From positions 79,501 to 143,500 of the forward strand of contig JACATO010001433.1 in assembly GCA_018389105.1 (NCBI GenBank): a stretch of 64,000 bases of DNA, in the 5' to 3' direction. The stretch's first letter is position 1. Each line of letters begins with the position of its first letter. Below, in pieces: positions 1 to 10,170 of this stretch. Both the position numbers and the translations under genes were made by a program. The stretch comes from Nautilus pompilius. Its lineage: Eukaryota; Mollusca; Cephalopoda; Nautilida; Nautilidae. The notes under the pieces are model-generated. The model did no database searches. It was given only the letters and a program-made list of their open reading frames with translations, and was not told the DNA's origin.

Positions 1-573
1 AGCTTCCAAGAGTTCATTGTGAAAACCAGGATTGATGTATTGAAGATCAAAATCAGTAGCATCATATGGAGTGAATGGCTTATTACAGTCGAACAGCTTC
101 TGCATTTCAGAAGCTACTATCCTAGATGGCCAGTTGTTTGCAGCAAGTGTGAGTGTCTTGGCATCAGTATACACATGATACATCCATCCACCAATTTTGT
201 CACAAAGTTGTATGTTTACATTGCTTACCATACGCATCAGTGGAACTTCAGATGCCTTTTCAGCTTCATTTAATGAAGAAATTCGCTTTGCTTTCAAACA
301 TGTTTGATGAACGTCACTCTGGATGTGATTTTCAACAACTTCTTTTCGATATTCTGTTCCCTCTTCTGTGCATATGGCAGGCAGTCGGTTGTGATAACGT
401 TCACGCCTTGCTGTTCCAGTATTGTCAATACACAGTCTACATCTCACTCTCTTCCGAGACACTTTCCTTGTGACTGGCAGGAGAATATCTCCAGATATTT
501 CAGTGATTTCATGAAATCCCTGGTTTTCCGTTCTCACTGTAACTCGTATACTGGTTGTAAGTAAAATACTCAT
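1..573 (-). CDS. Partial coding segment, zinc-finger-containing transposon-derived-type protein (runs off left edge)
   Basis: Reading the minus strand from ATG at 573 down to base 1 gives 191 codons with no stop, so the frame continues beyond the window. Residues 45-48 are C-R-L-C, followed by C68, H83, H89 and C92 (the segment ENHIQSDVHQTC), an arrangement like the CxxC...HxxxxxH fingers at the N-terminus of hAT/KIAA1586/ZNF862-like transposon-derived proteins. The next part (about 118-191) is hydrophilic and complex, with NNWPSR, TPYDATDFDLQY and NPGFHNELL, and reads as real protein rather than low complexity. The start is uncertain: the ATG at 573 is the first in frame, but a possible acceptor (TTTTACTTACAACCAG, ending at 551) would make this an internal exon beginning at 550. 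Overlapping plus-strand frames in 1-570 are shadows. I see coding potential clearly; the family name is an inference from general pattern and is weak. No transposase catalytic core is visible in the part present. Confidence 0.6.
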   Translation of the reverse strand, partial: MSILLTTSIRVTVRTENQGFHEITEISGDILLPVTRKVSRKRVRCRLCIDNTGTARRERYHNRLPAICTEEGTEYRKEVVENHIQSDVHQTCLKAKRISSLNEAEKASEVPLMRMVSNVNIQLCDKIGGWMYHVYTDAKTLTLAANNWPSRIVASEMQKLFDCNKPFTPYDATDFDLQYINPGFHNELLEA

Positions 574-2017
574 GTGTATAGCGTTTAAGTGATCGGCAAC
601 AAGTTGATGTTATCTAAGGCACAAAACTATTGTTGAAGGTTAAGGGAAAATTTCACTATGGGCGCGAATAATTTGGACATGTAAAAAGCACTGATATCAG
701 AGACAATTTACAGACATTTGGCTGAAACATTAATAAGTTTACTTGCAGCTGAGTAATTATTATTGTGAAGATTTTTTTACAGATAATAGACTCGAATGCT
801 TTCGCTGGTATTATTCTATACTAAGTAATTATATCTGTTAACAAGGTTAATATATATATATTTCATATCTAGAATATTGGGGTTGGTTAATCGAGTAACA
901 ACGACTGACTGGAGCTATGAAATATAGATAAAAAACCCACCTAAAATGACAAATAAATACTCTTCGGGCGCAAAACAGCTGTATCTAAATCCCTGATTTA
1001 GGCTGCCTAGCTAAGAAGTAAATTTTAAGGATGTATTACCGCTAAATTCTCCAGTCTTCCGACGTTTGAGCGCAGGGTTTCCTTACTCCGGGGTTTTAGA
1101 TAGTATCTCTTCATTACTGCACGTTTGTTTTATACACTGCTATATATTCCTTGGTTGTTTTTCTTTTTAAATAAGTTTGCTTGTCTGTAACTCTTCGATA
1201 ATGTTCGCATGACACTGTATAGGTTCCATTTTGCTTGTTGCTTCATTTACATAGGTTTCTATGGAAACGTTTTCCTGAACTTTACATCACATCTGCTGAT
1301 AAAGATGGGCATGCAATAGCATGTAGGGTAACGATTTACATGAAATTTACTGTGTAAATATAAAATTCTATATGATATTTACTAATATGTGAAAGGCGTG
1401 GTCTTGTTTATTGTTGTTTTCGTAGAATAGTCTACGAATTATTATTTTTATTAAAATCGAATAAAGTAAAGCTATGAATAGATTTTTCTGTTTTACTGAA
1501 GAATTGCTTTTTTTCCTAAACTTTCTGGTGATAAATTTACCTCTCTATATAAAGAAAATAAACTAAATTAATGATACGAAGCAGTATTATTAAACTTAAA
1601 TTATTAAAACATGAAGTCAATAAGATATGAAGTAAGACTAGAATAAATATACTTTCTATAAGATTGCGGTTAATAGCTGGAGTTTTAATAGTATATTTAA
1701 ATTATAACATTGTGATGAGATGAACGTAAGTAACACTTTGCTTGTCTTGCTTGTTAATTAGCCAACAGAAAATTAATTACTAATTACTGTTAGCATTGCC
1801 ACAAAGAGGTCCATGAAAAATTCGGTTTCCGGGTGATTTCCGTCGAGACGAAAAGGTTGTATTCAAAATAATTTTTTTATATAATCAACATTGTTTAATA
1901 CGATATATTCCCGATCTCCTCTTGGATTCATTGGGAGCCGTTTATCTATCTCTCATCTCGTATTAATTTGACACAATTAAGCCTTCGTCTTAGATTAACT
2001 GGAAATACTCTCCCTCC
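574..2017. other. AT-rich non-coding stretch
   Basis: No open frame of protein-like composition on either strand. The stretch is AT-rich, with a short (TA)n run near 850 and many oligo-T/oligo-A tracts. It could be an intron or 5' flank of the minus-strand segment at 1-573. No promoter element could be supported. Confidence 0.5.
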
Positions 2018-2345
2018 TGACGTCATATCTCTCTGTACTGACGTCATATATAACGTCATATCTCTCTGTATTGACGTCATCTCTCCATCTCTCCCCTCCC
2101 TTCTAACGTCATATCTCTCTGTACTGACGTCATCTCTCTCCATCTCTCCCCTCCCTGACGTCATATATATATATATACTGAACTTACATCTCTGTACTGA
2201 CGTCATCTCTCTCCATCTCTCCCCTCCCTGACATCATATATATATATATATATATACTGAACTTATATCTCTGTACTGACGTCATCTCTCTCCATCTCTC
2301 CCCTCCCTTCCTGACGTCATATATATCTGTACTGACGTCAACTCT
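2018..2345 (+). repeat. CRE-minisatellite array 1
   Basis: Nine exact TGACGTCA sites between 2018 and 2340, plus AACGTCA and TGACATCA variants, separated by CT-rich spacers (CTCTCTCCATCTCTCCCC). There is a higher-order unit: the block containing (TA)n, then ACTGAACTT, then CTGTACTGACGTCA and CTCTCCATCTCTCCCCTCCC occurs twice in a row (about 2157-2230 and 2230-2310) with a longer TA run in the second copy. Short frames here (1946-2231, both strands) are encoded by the repeat and are not genes. Confidence 0.9.
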
Positions 2346-4130
2346 CTATTTAATCTGCCACATTTCGCCTGTCACCGTTTTTAACTTGAAACGTTTCGTT
2401 TCGGATTGATTGGACAAAATTCGGCTCTCGTCTCGGATTAACTCTACAAATTTCGGCTCTCTCCGTTTAACACGGAACGATTCTCGTTGACGACTGTCTT
2501 GGCACCGTCTCCGCCCTTTCCCTCCCTCCCCCCTAAAAGCCCATCACAAGCGGCAAAGGGTCGCATTTAGATTTTCTCAACGTCTCTATGCCCGGATTAG
2601 AACAGAACTTTCTTTACCAGCCACCGCGAAACTGCGTGTCCTCAGCATGTCGCTCGGTAACAATTAAACAAAAAGGATGTTTGTAAGAGTGGTAACAGCC
2701 AGAAGGAAATTCCTGCGCCTAATCCGCTTCCATTATAACGGACCTGTCTGGACCTTCCCTTTCTTTTAAATACTCTTGCTAGGGCGGGTTGATAAAATCT
2801 ACCGACGGGCCGAGGGATGAATGGCAGGGTATCAAAGTAAATCTGTCTCCTAAATATAACAAAGAATGCCAACAGACACACAACGTTATATAAACCAGCG
2901 CTTGCTTTCATTATTTCTGGAGGGAGATAAAGGGAGAGATGTACACACATACGCCACCTCTCCGTGTAAGATCGTATACCGGGTGGGTGGGTGGTGGGAG
3001 GGGGATGGTTGTGCGATGTCATCGGGATATTCGCGAAAGGCAAATATACTTATCCGGGTATACACACAAACATTAAAGAAACAGTCATGCGTATCGCGTC
3101 TTCTCTAAATACAGACATTCTCTTCGTGAAATTAAGCGCATTGGTAGAAGTGTGTGTGTTTGGGAGGGAGAGTGTAGATAAGAAGGGAATCCTTTCGTAT
3201 TGACAGATGTTGTTCAAACTCTGATGGCCAAGGATTAAAAGAGCGATACCGGCAACAACACGACGACTGCGTCGCTGGGCGTGGTTTTCAGTCGATTCGA
3301 CAGGCACCCCCGCATCCTGGCGGAAACTGGGAGCGCCCGGAAGGGAGAATTATGAAACATATTCGCGCGCATGTCCGCACATAAACTGGCCGTACACGAT
3401 TAAGGGGCGCTGAGTACACAGTTCGTCCAAGAAGAAAGTGGAAGCAAACAGACACCTAGGTGTGATGAGCCAGCGAAACAGGGGTCAGTCTTAGTAGCAA
3501 ATGCTGACCGGTGAGGTCCGAAAACGGCAACAAGAGAACGGTTAGCTTCGAGCCTCTCCCCACCCCCCCTGGATGTGTTTAAAAACCCTAACCCTGTCTA
3601 CGAGGATCCACCCGCTCCTTTTTCTCGGCACGTGCGTAACTCGTAATAATAGGTAGTTAAACGCGTTGGAACATTTGGGGGTCTAGCATTTCCGCGGAGC
3701 TGTCTTCGTTGTAGAGTATAAGCCCTGATTACCGATGATTGTCTCCCCTTCCCCGACGCCGGCTCTTCGTTAAAGTTTTCGTGGACAAGAGCAAAAAAAG
3801 AAACGGTCTTTTAACTTTTGGCTTTAAGAGGTTTCTAGGACGACCAGCCACTTTTCGAATTGGTTACATTTTTTTGAAAGACCTCCCCCCACCACCACCA
3901 CCACCCTAACAGCGTAGGGAGAATTCCTAAAAGTGCCCAGGGAACGCAGATTCTTTGATTCTGTTACACGCGCGCTTCTCACCAATGGCGTCATGTCCTG
4001 GGTGCTTTTACCACAGTCGACGAAGCTTAACTTTATCCACAAGTCAGTTTAATTTCTCACCTGAAGCTCTCACTACCACACCCTCTTTTGCCTCAAGCCT
4101 GGACAAACGGAAATTTAAATTATGTATTTG
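2346..4130. other. Non-coding stretch, no gene recognised
   Basis: Mixed-composition sequence. Small frames on both strands (for example 2642-3043 minus, 3050-3307 minus) have no recognisable motif. A short CCACCACCACCACCACC run is at about 3889-3905. Nothing else is supportable. Confidence 0.4.
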
Positions 4131-4134
4131 CTTT

Positions 4135-4545
4135 CTGATTCTAACCAAGCGAAGAACCTGGAACAAATTGGTAGAGATTATTTTTAAATGTCACTATTAT
4201 GGGGTACCTCGGGGTTCACTTCTTTCGCCTATTCTTTTTAAATATATAATTGATATCAATGCTACAACCTTTAAATTAATATTAAGTTTGTACTTGACAC
4301 CAAAATATATGGCAGGGCTTAGCACTAGTGATGTTACAAGTATTCATTCTAATTCAAATAGTTGGATATGTTGTCGAACAAATACAATTGAAATTTAATG
4401 TTTTCGAGTGCAAATATCTTAGCCATGGACAGACTGAAACAAACCAGTCTTATAATTCAGACTTTCGCTTTAATTACACAGGTGGAAAAGGGTACTGTTT
4501 TACGACTTGTAATAAATACCACCCTAAAAAGTCAAAAGCAGTATA
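4135..4545 (+). mobile_element. Decayed non-LTR retrotransposon (Jockey/CR1-type) reverse transcriptase fragment
   Basis: Three short stretches in three different plus-strand frames line up in the order expected for a LINE reverse transcriptase. GVPRGSLLSPILF at 4201-4239 corresponds to the usual GVPQGSxLGPxLF block. FVLDTKIYGRA at 4287-4319 corresponds to the FADDTK catalytic box, with the AD of the FADD core not intact. QLKFNVFECKYLSHG at 4385-4429 corresponds to the WxxKFNxxKC block just downstream. SDVTSI (about 4327) sits where the SDxxxLQ helix is expected. The frame changes twice and a stop follows the catalytic box, so the copy is dead. The endonuclease domain and 3' tail are not seen. 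The family level (Jockey/CR1 versus other non-LTR clades) is inference. Confidence 0.75.
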
Positions 4546-5879
4546 AAATAGTGTCTCAAAGCCAGTAGTGTCTAAGGTGCACTAAAGTGTATTATCAGTG
4601 GTAAACCTTCAGCGTTTCTGGTTTGTGTGTCTAAACCATTAATTAGATTCTTTTGAAGCTACCTGGTATTGGCTGGAGTCCGCAGTATCTACACAGATAT
4701 CTCGGAAAAGTACAAAGAGTTTTCGTTGCGCAGATCGGACTACAGACATTTCGCGTGGATATAATTGAAGTTATTCTCAATGTTTTTACACTAAAGAGGA
4801 CATTAAATCTCTAAGGTAGGGGGTTCACAAGCATAAGACAAAAAGCAAAAAAAAAAAATCGTTTTCGATTAGTGATTAGCTTTAGTAATTGGCTAGTGCG
4901 TGAAATTGTTTCAAAAGTCAAAGATCCACGTCGTCATCTGTTGGAATTATTAATCACAAGATTTCCTGTCGGGTTTGAAACGTTTACCCTCGTTTTATAT
5001 CGCCCTGGAATTGTGTCCATTGTTTCCACAGGTTGCGAGTTTTAAATCTGCTCGGAAGGGAGAAAGAACCCTTCGTTCTTCTTGAAGGATGGCCAATATT
5101 CGGTTTTCTAAGGGCAAGACTTAAGGCTCACGCGCTTGGAGACAGGTGTTTCTAATTTTCGGGAAGGCTGTGATACGGTGTCTGACGTCACAAGGGGTAC
5201 GGTGGTACGGCTCTAGCCTGAAGCAGGGTGCGCAGCTTCGAGTCAGATTCAAATTATATAGGACAGAGACGAACCGCGTGGTCGAGTTGTTCCTTATCCC
5301 CGGCCGTGCGTTTATATCCTGCCGGTGGATCATTCGTGCGTGGCCTCTCGGGTTGCCCGCCCGCCCGTCATTCCGGTGGGTGGGTGGCGCAAAGTCCAGG
5401 TGTCCCGGTCGTGTTGCCAGTAAATGACCCGGTGGACCTTGAGAGGACAGACGGTTTCCGACCTGAGCGCAACGACACCTGCCTAGCCGGGGTGAAAAGC
5501 GACCCCTCTCAGCCATGATCTGAGCCCCGCAGGACCGTCTTACTGCGGGTGAATAAGAACCAAAACGTCGGGTCAGACCCACTTCCCCCCCTGTTTCTGT
5601 GTATTGCCTAACAGACTAGTTCTTATTTCGAACACAACCGGCTGCCACCAGACTACACGCGTCAGTAAGGCAGCTAAGGAATTGCTCTAGTCATTTTAAA
5701 GGTAGTATTTCTGCTGAATTATTGCATTTGTTCTAATACATCGTCTAAACGGGAAAATAAGCCAAACTGAAGATTTCGCCATTCAGCTTTTCCCGCAAAA
5801 CAATCGACACTTTAAATCAGAGTTTGCTATCTAGTGATGATAAAATTTGTTTAAAGAGTCTCTCTCTCTCTCTCTCCCT
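4546..5879. other. Non-coding stretch
   Basis: Upstream half AT-rich (possibly the trailing part of the decayed retroelement), downstream half from about 5110 more GC-rich. The frames at 5121-5582 (minus) and 5146-5518 (plus) overlap one another and have no recognisable domain. One isolated TGACGTCA lies at 5183-5190. Confidence 0.4.
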
Positions 5880-5957
5880 CCTTATTTTCCTTCTTTTTCC
5901 GACAAAAGCAATTCAGCTCCTTATTTTCCTTCTTTTTCCGACAAAAGCAATTCAGCT
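5880..5957. repeat. Perfect 39-bp tandem duplication (2 copies)
   Basis: Bases 5880-5918 and 5919-5957 are identical. The unit begins CCTTATTTTCCTTC and ends AAGCAATTCAGCT. A (CT)n run precedes it and an A15 run follows shortly after. The identity suggests a recent duplication. Confidence 0.95.
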
Positions 5958-8900
5958 TCAGCTTTTAAAATAAAAAAAAAAAAAAAATGTCGCGCCCGCA
6001 GCTGGCCGAACACGGCGGCCGAGACATTCCTAGGACCGCCCACACCACACCACACCAGCTGCCATCTTGACCGTTTAACAAATTATTTGGTCGGCAGGCG
6101 GCCCCAGTGCGGGCACTGATGACAACTGATCTCCTCCTAGCCCATGCTTTCTGACGCCCTGACAGGCTTCGGTGTCCACTACTCAGCAAAACCTACCATA
6201 GTGAATCCACAAATATGCCCGGACCCTCTCATTATCCAAGCCATTCGCTTTCCTCCTTTCCCTTTACTAATTCTCACAGCATCTGCAAACCCTCCGAGCA
6301 ACAACAGAACCGAAAGTCTGACGGCACTTAAGTCGAAAACCGGTCACCTAGGACACGCAGTTAGTCAAAACGACTGGCCAGGCAGCAGATGCAATTCTTA
6401 TTTGGAACATTCCATGAAAAGATAATTTAAAAAAAAAAAAAAAAATTAAAATGACGCTTTTTTCACTTCCGTTTCGTGACCCAAGATCCGTAAAGCTGTA
6501 ACCCGAGAGGCTTTGTGACGTCATCGACCGACTGGCCGTCACCGGGCAACCGTTGAAATTCCTCCACCGACCCATGGAACTTATCGGTGTCATTTTGACT
6601 CCGGTGAAGGAATTAAAAGAGAGAGAGAAAAAAAAGAAAAAAGGGACAGACATCTGAACGCAGCGACGTGATTCATTGCTGCCATCTGATGGCTGGATAC
6701 GGGTATTTTTGCAAAACGGAACGTGACACCGACGAAATGTGACCAGAAATTTATCTTAGCTTAAAAGGCAGAGAATCCCCTGACAAGTTTCCGATACATC
6801 TTGGCTCTTTCTGCCTTTCTGACAGACTCGTGTTAGATATTATTACAAGTCTAAAGATAGGTTCAGCTGCCTCTTTAAGATCGTCCGGCGATGATCGAAA
6901 CCACTGAAACAACCTAAATAACAACTGTTTTTTAAAATACGATTGAGTGACGTATATTTTTGCCATTTCTCTTTCTTCTGGACGCTCACGTAGATGGCGG
7001 CGGCCGACCCCGAAATGGTGACGTCACTTCCGTTCCGTTTTCGGGTTTCCCCCCCCTATAAACATTAACGCAAAGGAAAGGGATTTTTTTTTTTCTTCGT
7101 TCATTTCTTTAGCGAGACATTCGCGCTTTCCGCCTTTTGTTGATTTTAAACCGGGAAAGACATAAATAAATGGCGGTCGCCCATACACTGCGGCCATGCT
7201 GTTTTGCATTCCGCCGCCCCCCTCTTTCCTTTCGGTGCAAAGCGATTAGAGGCTGATATTTGTAAATCCACTGGCGTTAACGACCAGCCAAATGCTTTGT
7301 TTAAAACCGAACCCATTTCTCACGAAGCACGCGCGCGCACTCTGGCACTGTTTATCATCTCTCGTTTTCTCCCATTCTCCAGACGCCTTTGGATACGACA
7401 TTACGAAACGGCAGCATTTCTCTGCTGGTCGGCTCCCCGCCCCCAAACCAGGAATCGGCTTTTCTTTCTTGCCAGAGACTTCGAGACGGCAGAACCTTGT
7501 AGACGAAACCGCTCAACAACACGACAAGCGAGCACGCTACGGCGCCATGACAACTCTCGCAGGGAAAAGCCGTCGTACGGGCGGACGTGGGCCAGGCCGC
7601 ACCAGCCTGCTGCTGTTCTCCTGAGGCGCGTTTTTGTTGTTTTTTTTCCCTCGTTCTTTCCTACCAGTCCATCTCCATGGGTTTCCGCGCACAGCCAAGC
7701 AATGGAGTTCCAGAGGTAGGAGGGACTTCCCGGCAGCTTGCGATAGAGTCTTTTTTCACGGATAACTCTTGATTGACTCGCACGTCGACCGCCAGCCGGT
7801 TGAATACAGCCCCAACCCCGCTATCGCAGCCTGGTAACCAGCCGCTTGGTCACAAAGCTGATACCACCCAACACTTCCCCCCTTTTATCCCCTTTTTGTC
7901 AGATAGTTTCAAAAGACCTCGAAATCGGGACAGCAGTTCTCAAAGAAAGTTTTGTTCGCGTGTGTAGACGGACGGGGGGGTGACTATTAGTTATTATTAT
8001 TATATTTCTAATTGCATCGAACAATGTCCCGATATTGTAACAATCTGGGGAAGAGGACGACATTTCGATTCATATTCTCGTCTGTAGCAAAAGGCTCGCA
8101 AATAATCTCACTTTGGCATCTATGGATTTTCCCCCGCACAAACGCATCGGCTACAGATGGAGGATGAGAGTTATGGCTGGTATCTGCGCCGATCCCGGGG
8201 CCCCAGGTTTATCTGATCGCTCGTCACGTGTCGTGCTTTAAATGCTCGTAGCCACCCCGTGCTCCAAAGCCTCGGGACTGTCTCACTCACGCATAAAACC
8301 ACTCGGTAACTTGAAAGCCGGCGAGAGAGAGAGAGAGAGATTTATCTCTAACTTTACCGGCGGCGTGAAAGACTTTAACTGGCCGGATTAAAACATGAAA
8401 GTGGTTTGTAGACAGACCCCCCGACTTACCGGCACATAAAAGTGGGACTTTTATGGTAACCGACCGACTGCCGGGTTGTCGTCCTGCGTAGGCTGTTTTT
8501 CGGCTCTCACAATAGGAAGCCATAAATCAGGTTAGCGGCGGAGAAGAAGGAAAGTTGGCTGAAGTCGGTCGGTCGGATACAGGGAGGGAGCCTCTTGACA
8601 AAGCAGCAGCCGGCTGGTATGGAGTCGGGACCAGCTAGTAAAGCTCGCAAAATAAGAGAGGGGTGTGTTGGGCAAGAAGTAGATATATTGGAGGAACCCC
8701 CCCCAAGTGTTTTGTTTACTTTTAATGAACGACTCTCTGATTTATATCCTTAAGAATAGAGAAGAAAGCACACGGTGAGTGTATGTGAATGATGGGCTCG
8801 GATAGACGTTCGCGTGAAATTTACCACGGTAACTATAGCGACGAAGCCCGTAAACGTCGTCTGGGAGAAATCGATTGCATCGTCCATTCGTTCGGTTCTG

Positions 8901-9731
8901 GACGTTTTGATTGGTTTCGCTTTGTGCAAAGGCCGCTTAATGGCATAAGGGATATTTGACGCGGTTATTCAGGAATGTAAATCCAGTCTTATCCTTACCG
9001 CGATGTGCGCCCAAGACGGGATCAATTGGCTACTCGTGTGAAGCCGATAAATGTTCTAAAATCTCGATGTTCACGAACCGCGCACGCCACTGTTGACGAA
9101 GCAGGGGGGGATATGTCCTATAAGACGGCAGTGCGGCATCAGAGGGATTTAATGAACTATGGCGACTGACAGATACGAGAAAGTGAAAACGCCACCCCAT
9201 CGAGACGCTTGACAACGGCAGCTGAACCGTTTGGATGGTTTTACAGCCAGAACTCGACCCTCCCTGTACTTTCGTTTGTTGTAGCAACCAGGAAGAAGAC
9301 CAAACAGTTTTAGGATTACGCCATGAAGGTGGCTAAACAGATAGATTTTCGAAACGCAGGTTTAATTAATAAGCGGCATCGTCACTAATAAGGTGACGGG
9401 GAAAAGCCCGAGCTAAATAAATCGTTCGCTACTGTATCGGTATAAAGTTTCTTTGCTGTATTTTATGGATGTCGATTTACAGAAAAATGGTTGGATATTT
9501 TTTTTTTAATATATTATGAAATCTGGTAATATTGTTGCGCAGGCACATTGTTAGGAAACGGCACGAAATGAAAGGAGAGTGCGAAGGTAATCACGTGGAG
9601 TCCTTCCGAGTTTCCGCAGTCGGCTATGCACCTGAGTTGACACATACGCACGTCACCCCGGCCAAGAGTTCCTTGGAAATGATTTGGTTTCGCTGGGTCC
9701 GACTGACAGTACTGTAGTTTGGATAAAAGGG
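5958..9731. other. Non-coding stretch, no gene recognised
   Basis: Fairly GC-rich unique sequence with short homopolymers. Isolated TGACGTCA sites occur at 6516-6523 and 7019-7026, and a (GA)n run at about 8323-8341. The largest frame (7204-7719, plus, 171 codons) overlaps three other frames, has biased composition and no motif, and was not accepted as a gene. Confidence 0.4.
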
Positions 9732-10170
9732 CTCTCTCTCTTGTACTGACGTCATTTCTCTCTCTCTTGTACTGACGTCATTTCTCTCCTCTCTCTTGTA
9801 CTGACGTCATTTCTCTCTCTGTACTGACGTAATTTCTCTCTCTTTACTGACGTAATTTCTCTCTCTGTACTGACGTAATTTCTCTCTCTTTACTGACGTC
9901 ATTTCTCTCTCTTGTACTGACGTCATTTCTCTCTCTTTACTGACGTCATTTCTCTCTCTGTACTGACGTAATTTCTCTCTCTGTACTGACGTCATTTCTC
10001 TCTCTTTACTGACGTCATTTCTCTCTCTCTTGTACTGACGTCATTTCTCTCTCTGTACTGACGTAATTCTCTCTCTTGTACTGACGTCATTTCTCTCTCT
10101 GTACTGACGTCATTTCTCTCTCTTGTACAGACGTCGTTTCTCTTTCTGTGATGACATCATATGTCTCTCT
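9732..10170 (+). repeat. CRE-minisatellite array 2
   Basis: About 18 units of roughly 22-27 bp, each (T)TTCTCTCTCT followed by (G)TACTGACGTCA. I count 11 exact TGACGTCA and 5 TGACGTAA, then degraded units (ACAGACGTCG, ATGACATCA) at the right end. The TGACGTAA variant recurs non-randomly, at units 4-6, 10 and 14, which suggests spread of a variant inside the array. The minus-strand frame 9807-9995 (repeating MTSVQ-type peptide) is a by-product of the repeat. Confidence 0.92.

Noticed and set aside
4990-5040. Possible upstream Wnt exon because of a PWNC-like frame
   Set aside because: The flanking residues do not fit the Wnt CxxxF...RWNC block and no suitable splice sites were found.
7204-7719. 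171-codon plus-strand frame
   Set aside because: Overlaps three other open frames in GC-rich DNA, no domain or motif, no splice context. Considered a chance frame.
9732-10170. Possible CRISPR-like array because of regular short repeats
   Set aside because: The spacers are themselves repetitive CT tracts, there are no unique spacers or cas genes, and the genome is animal.
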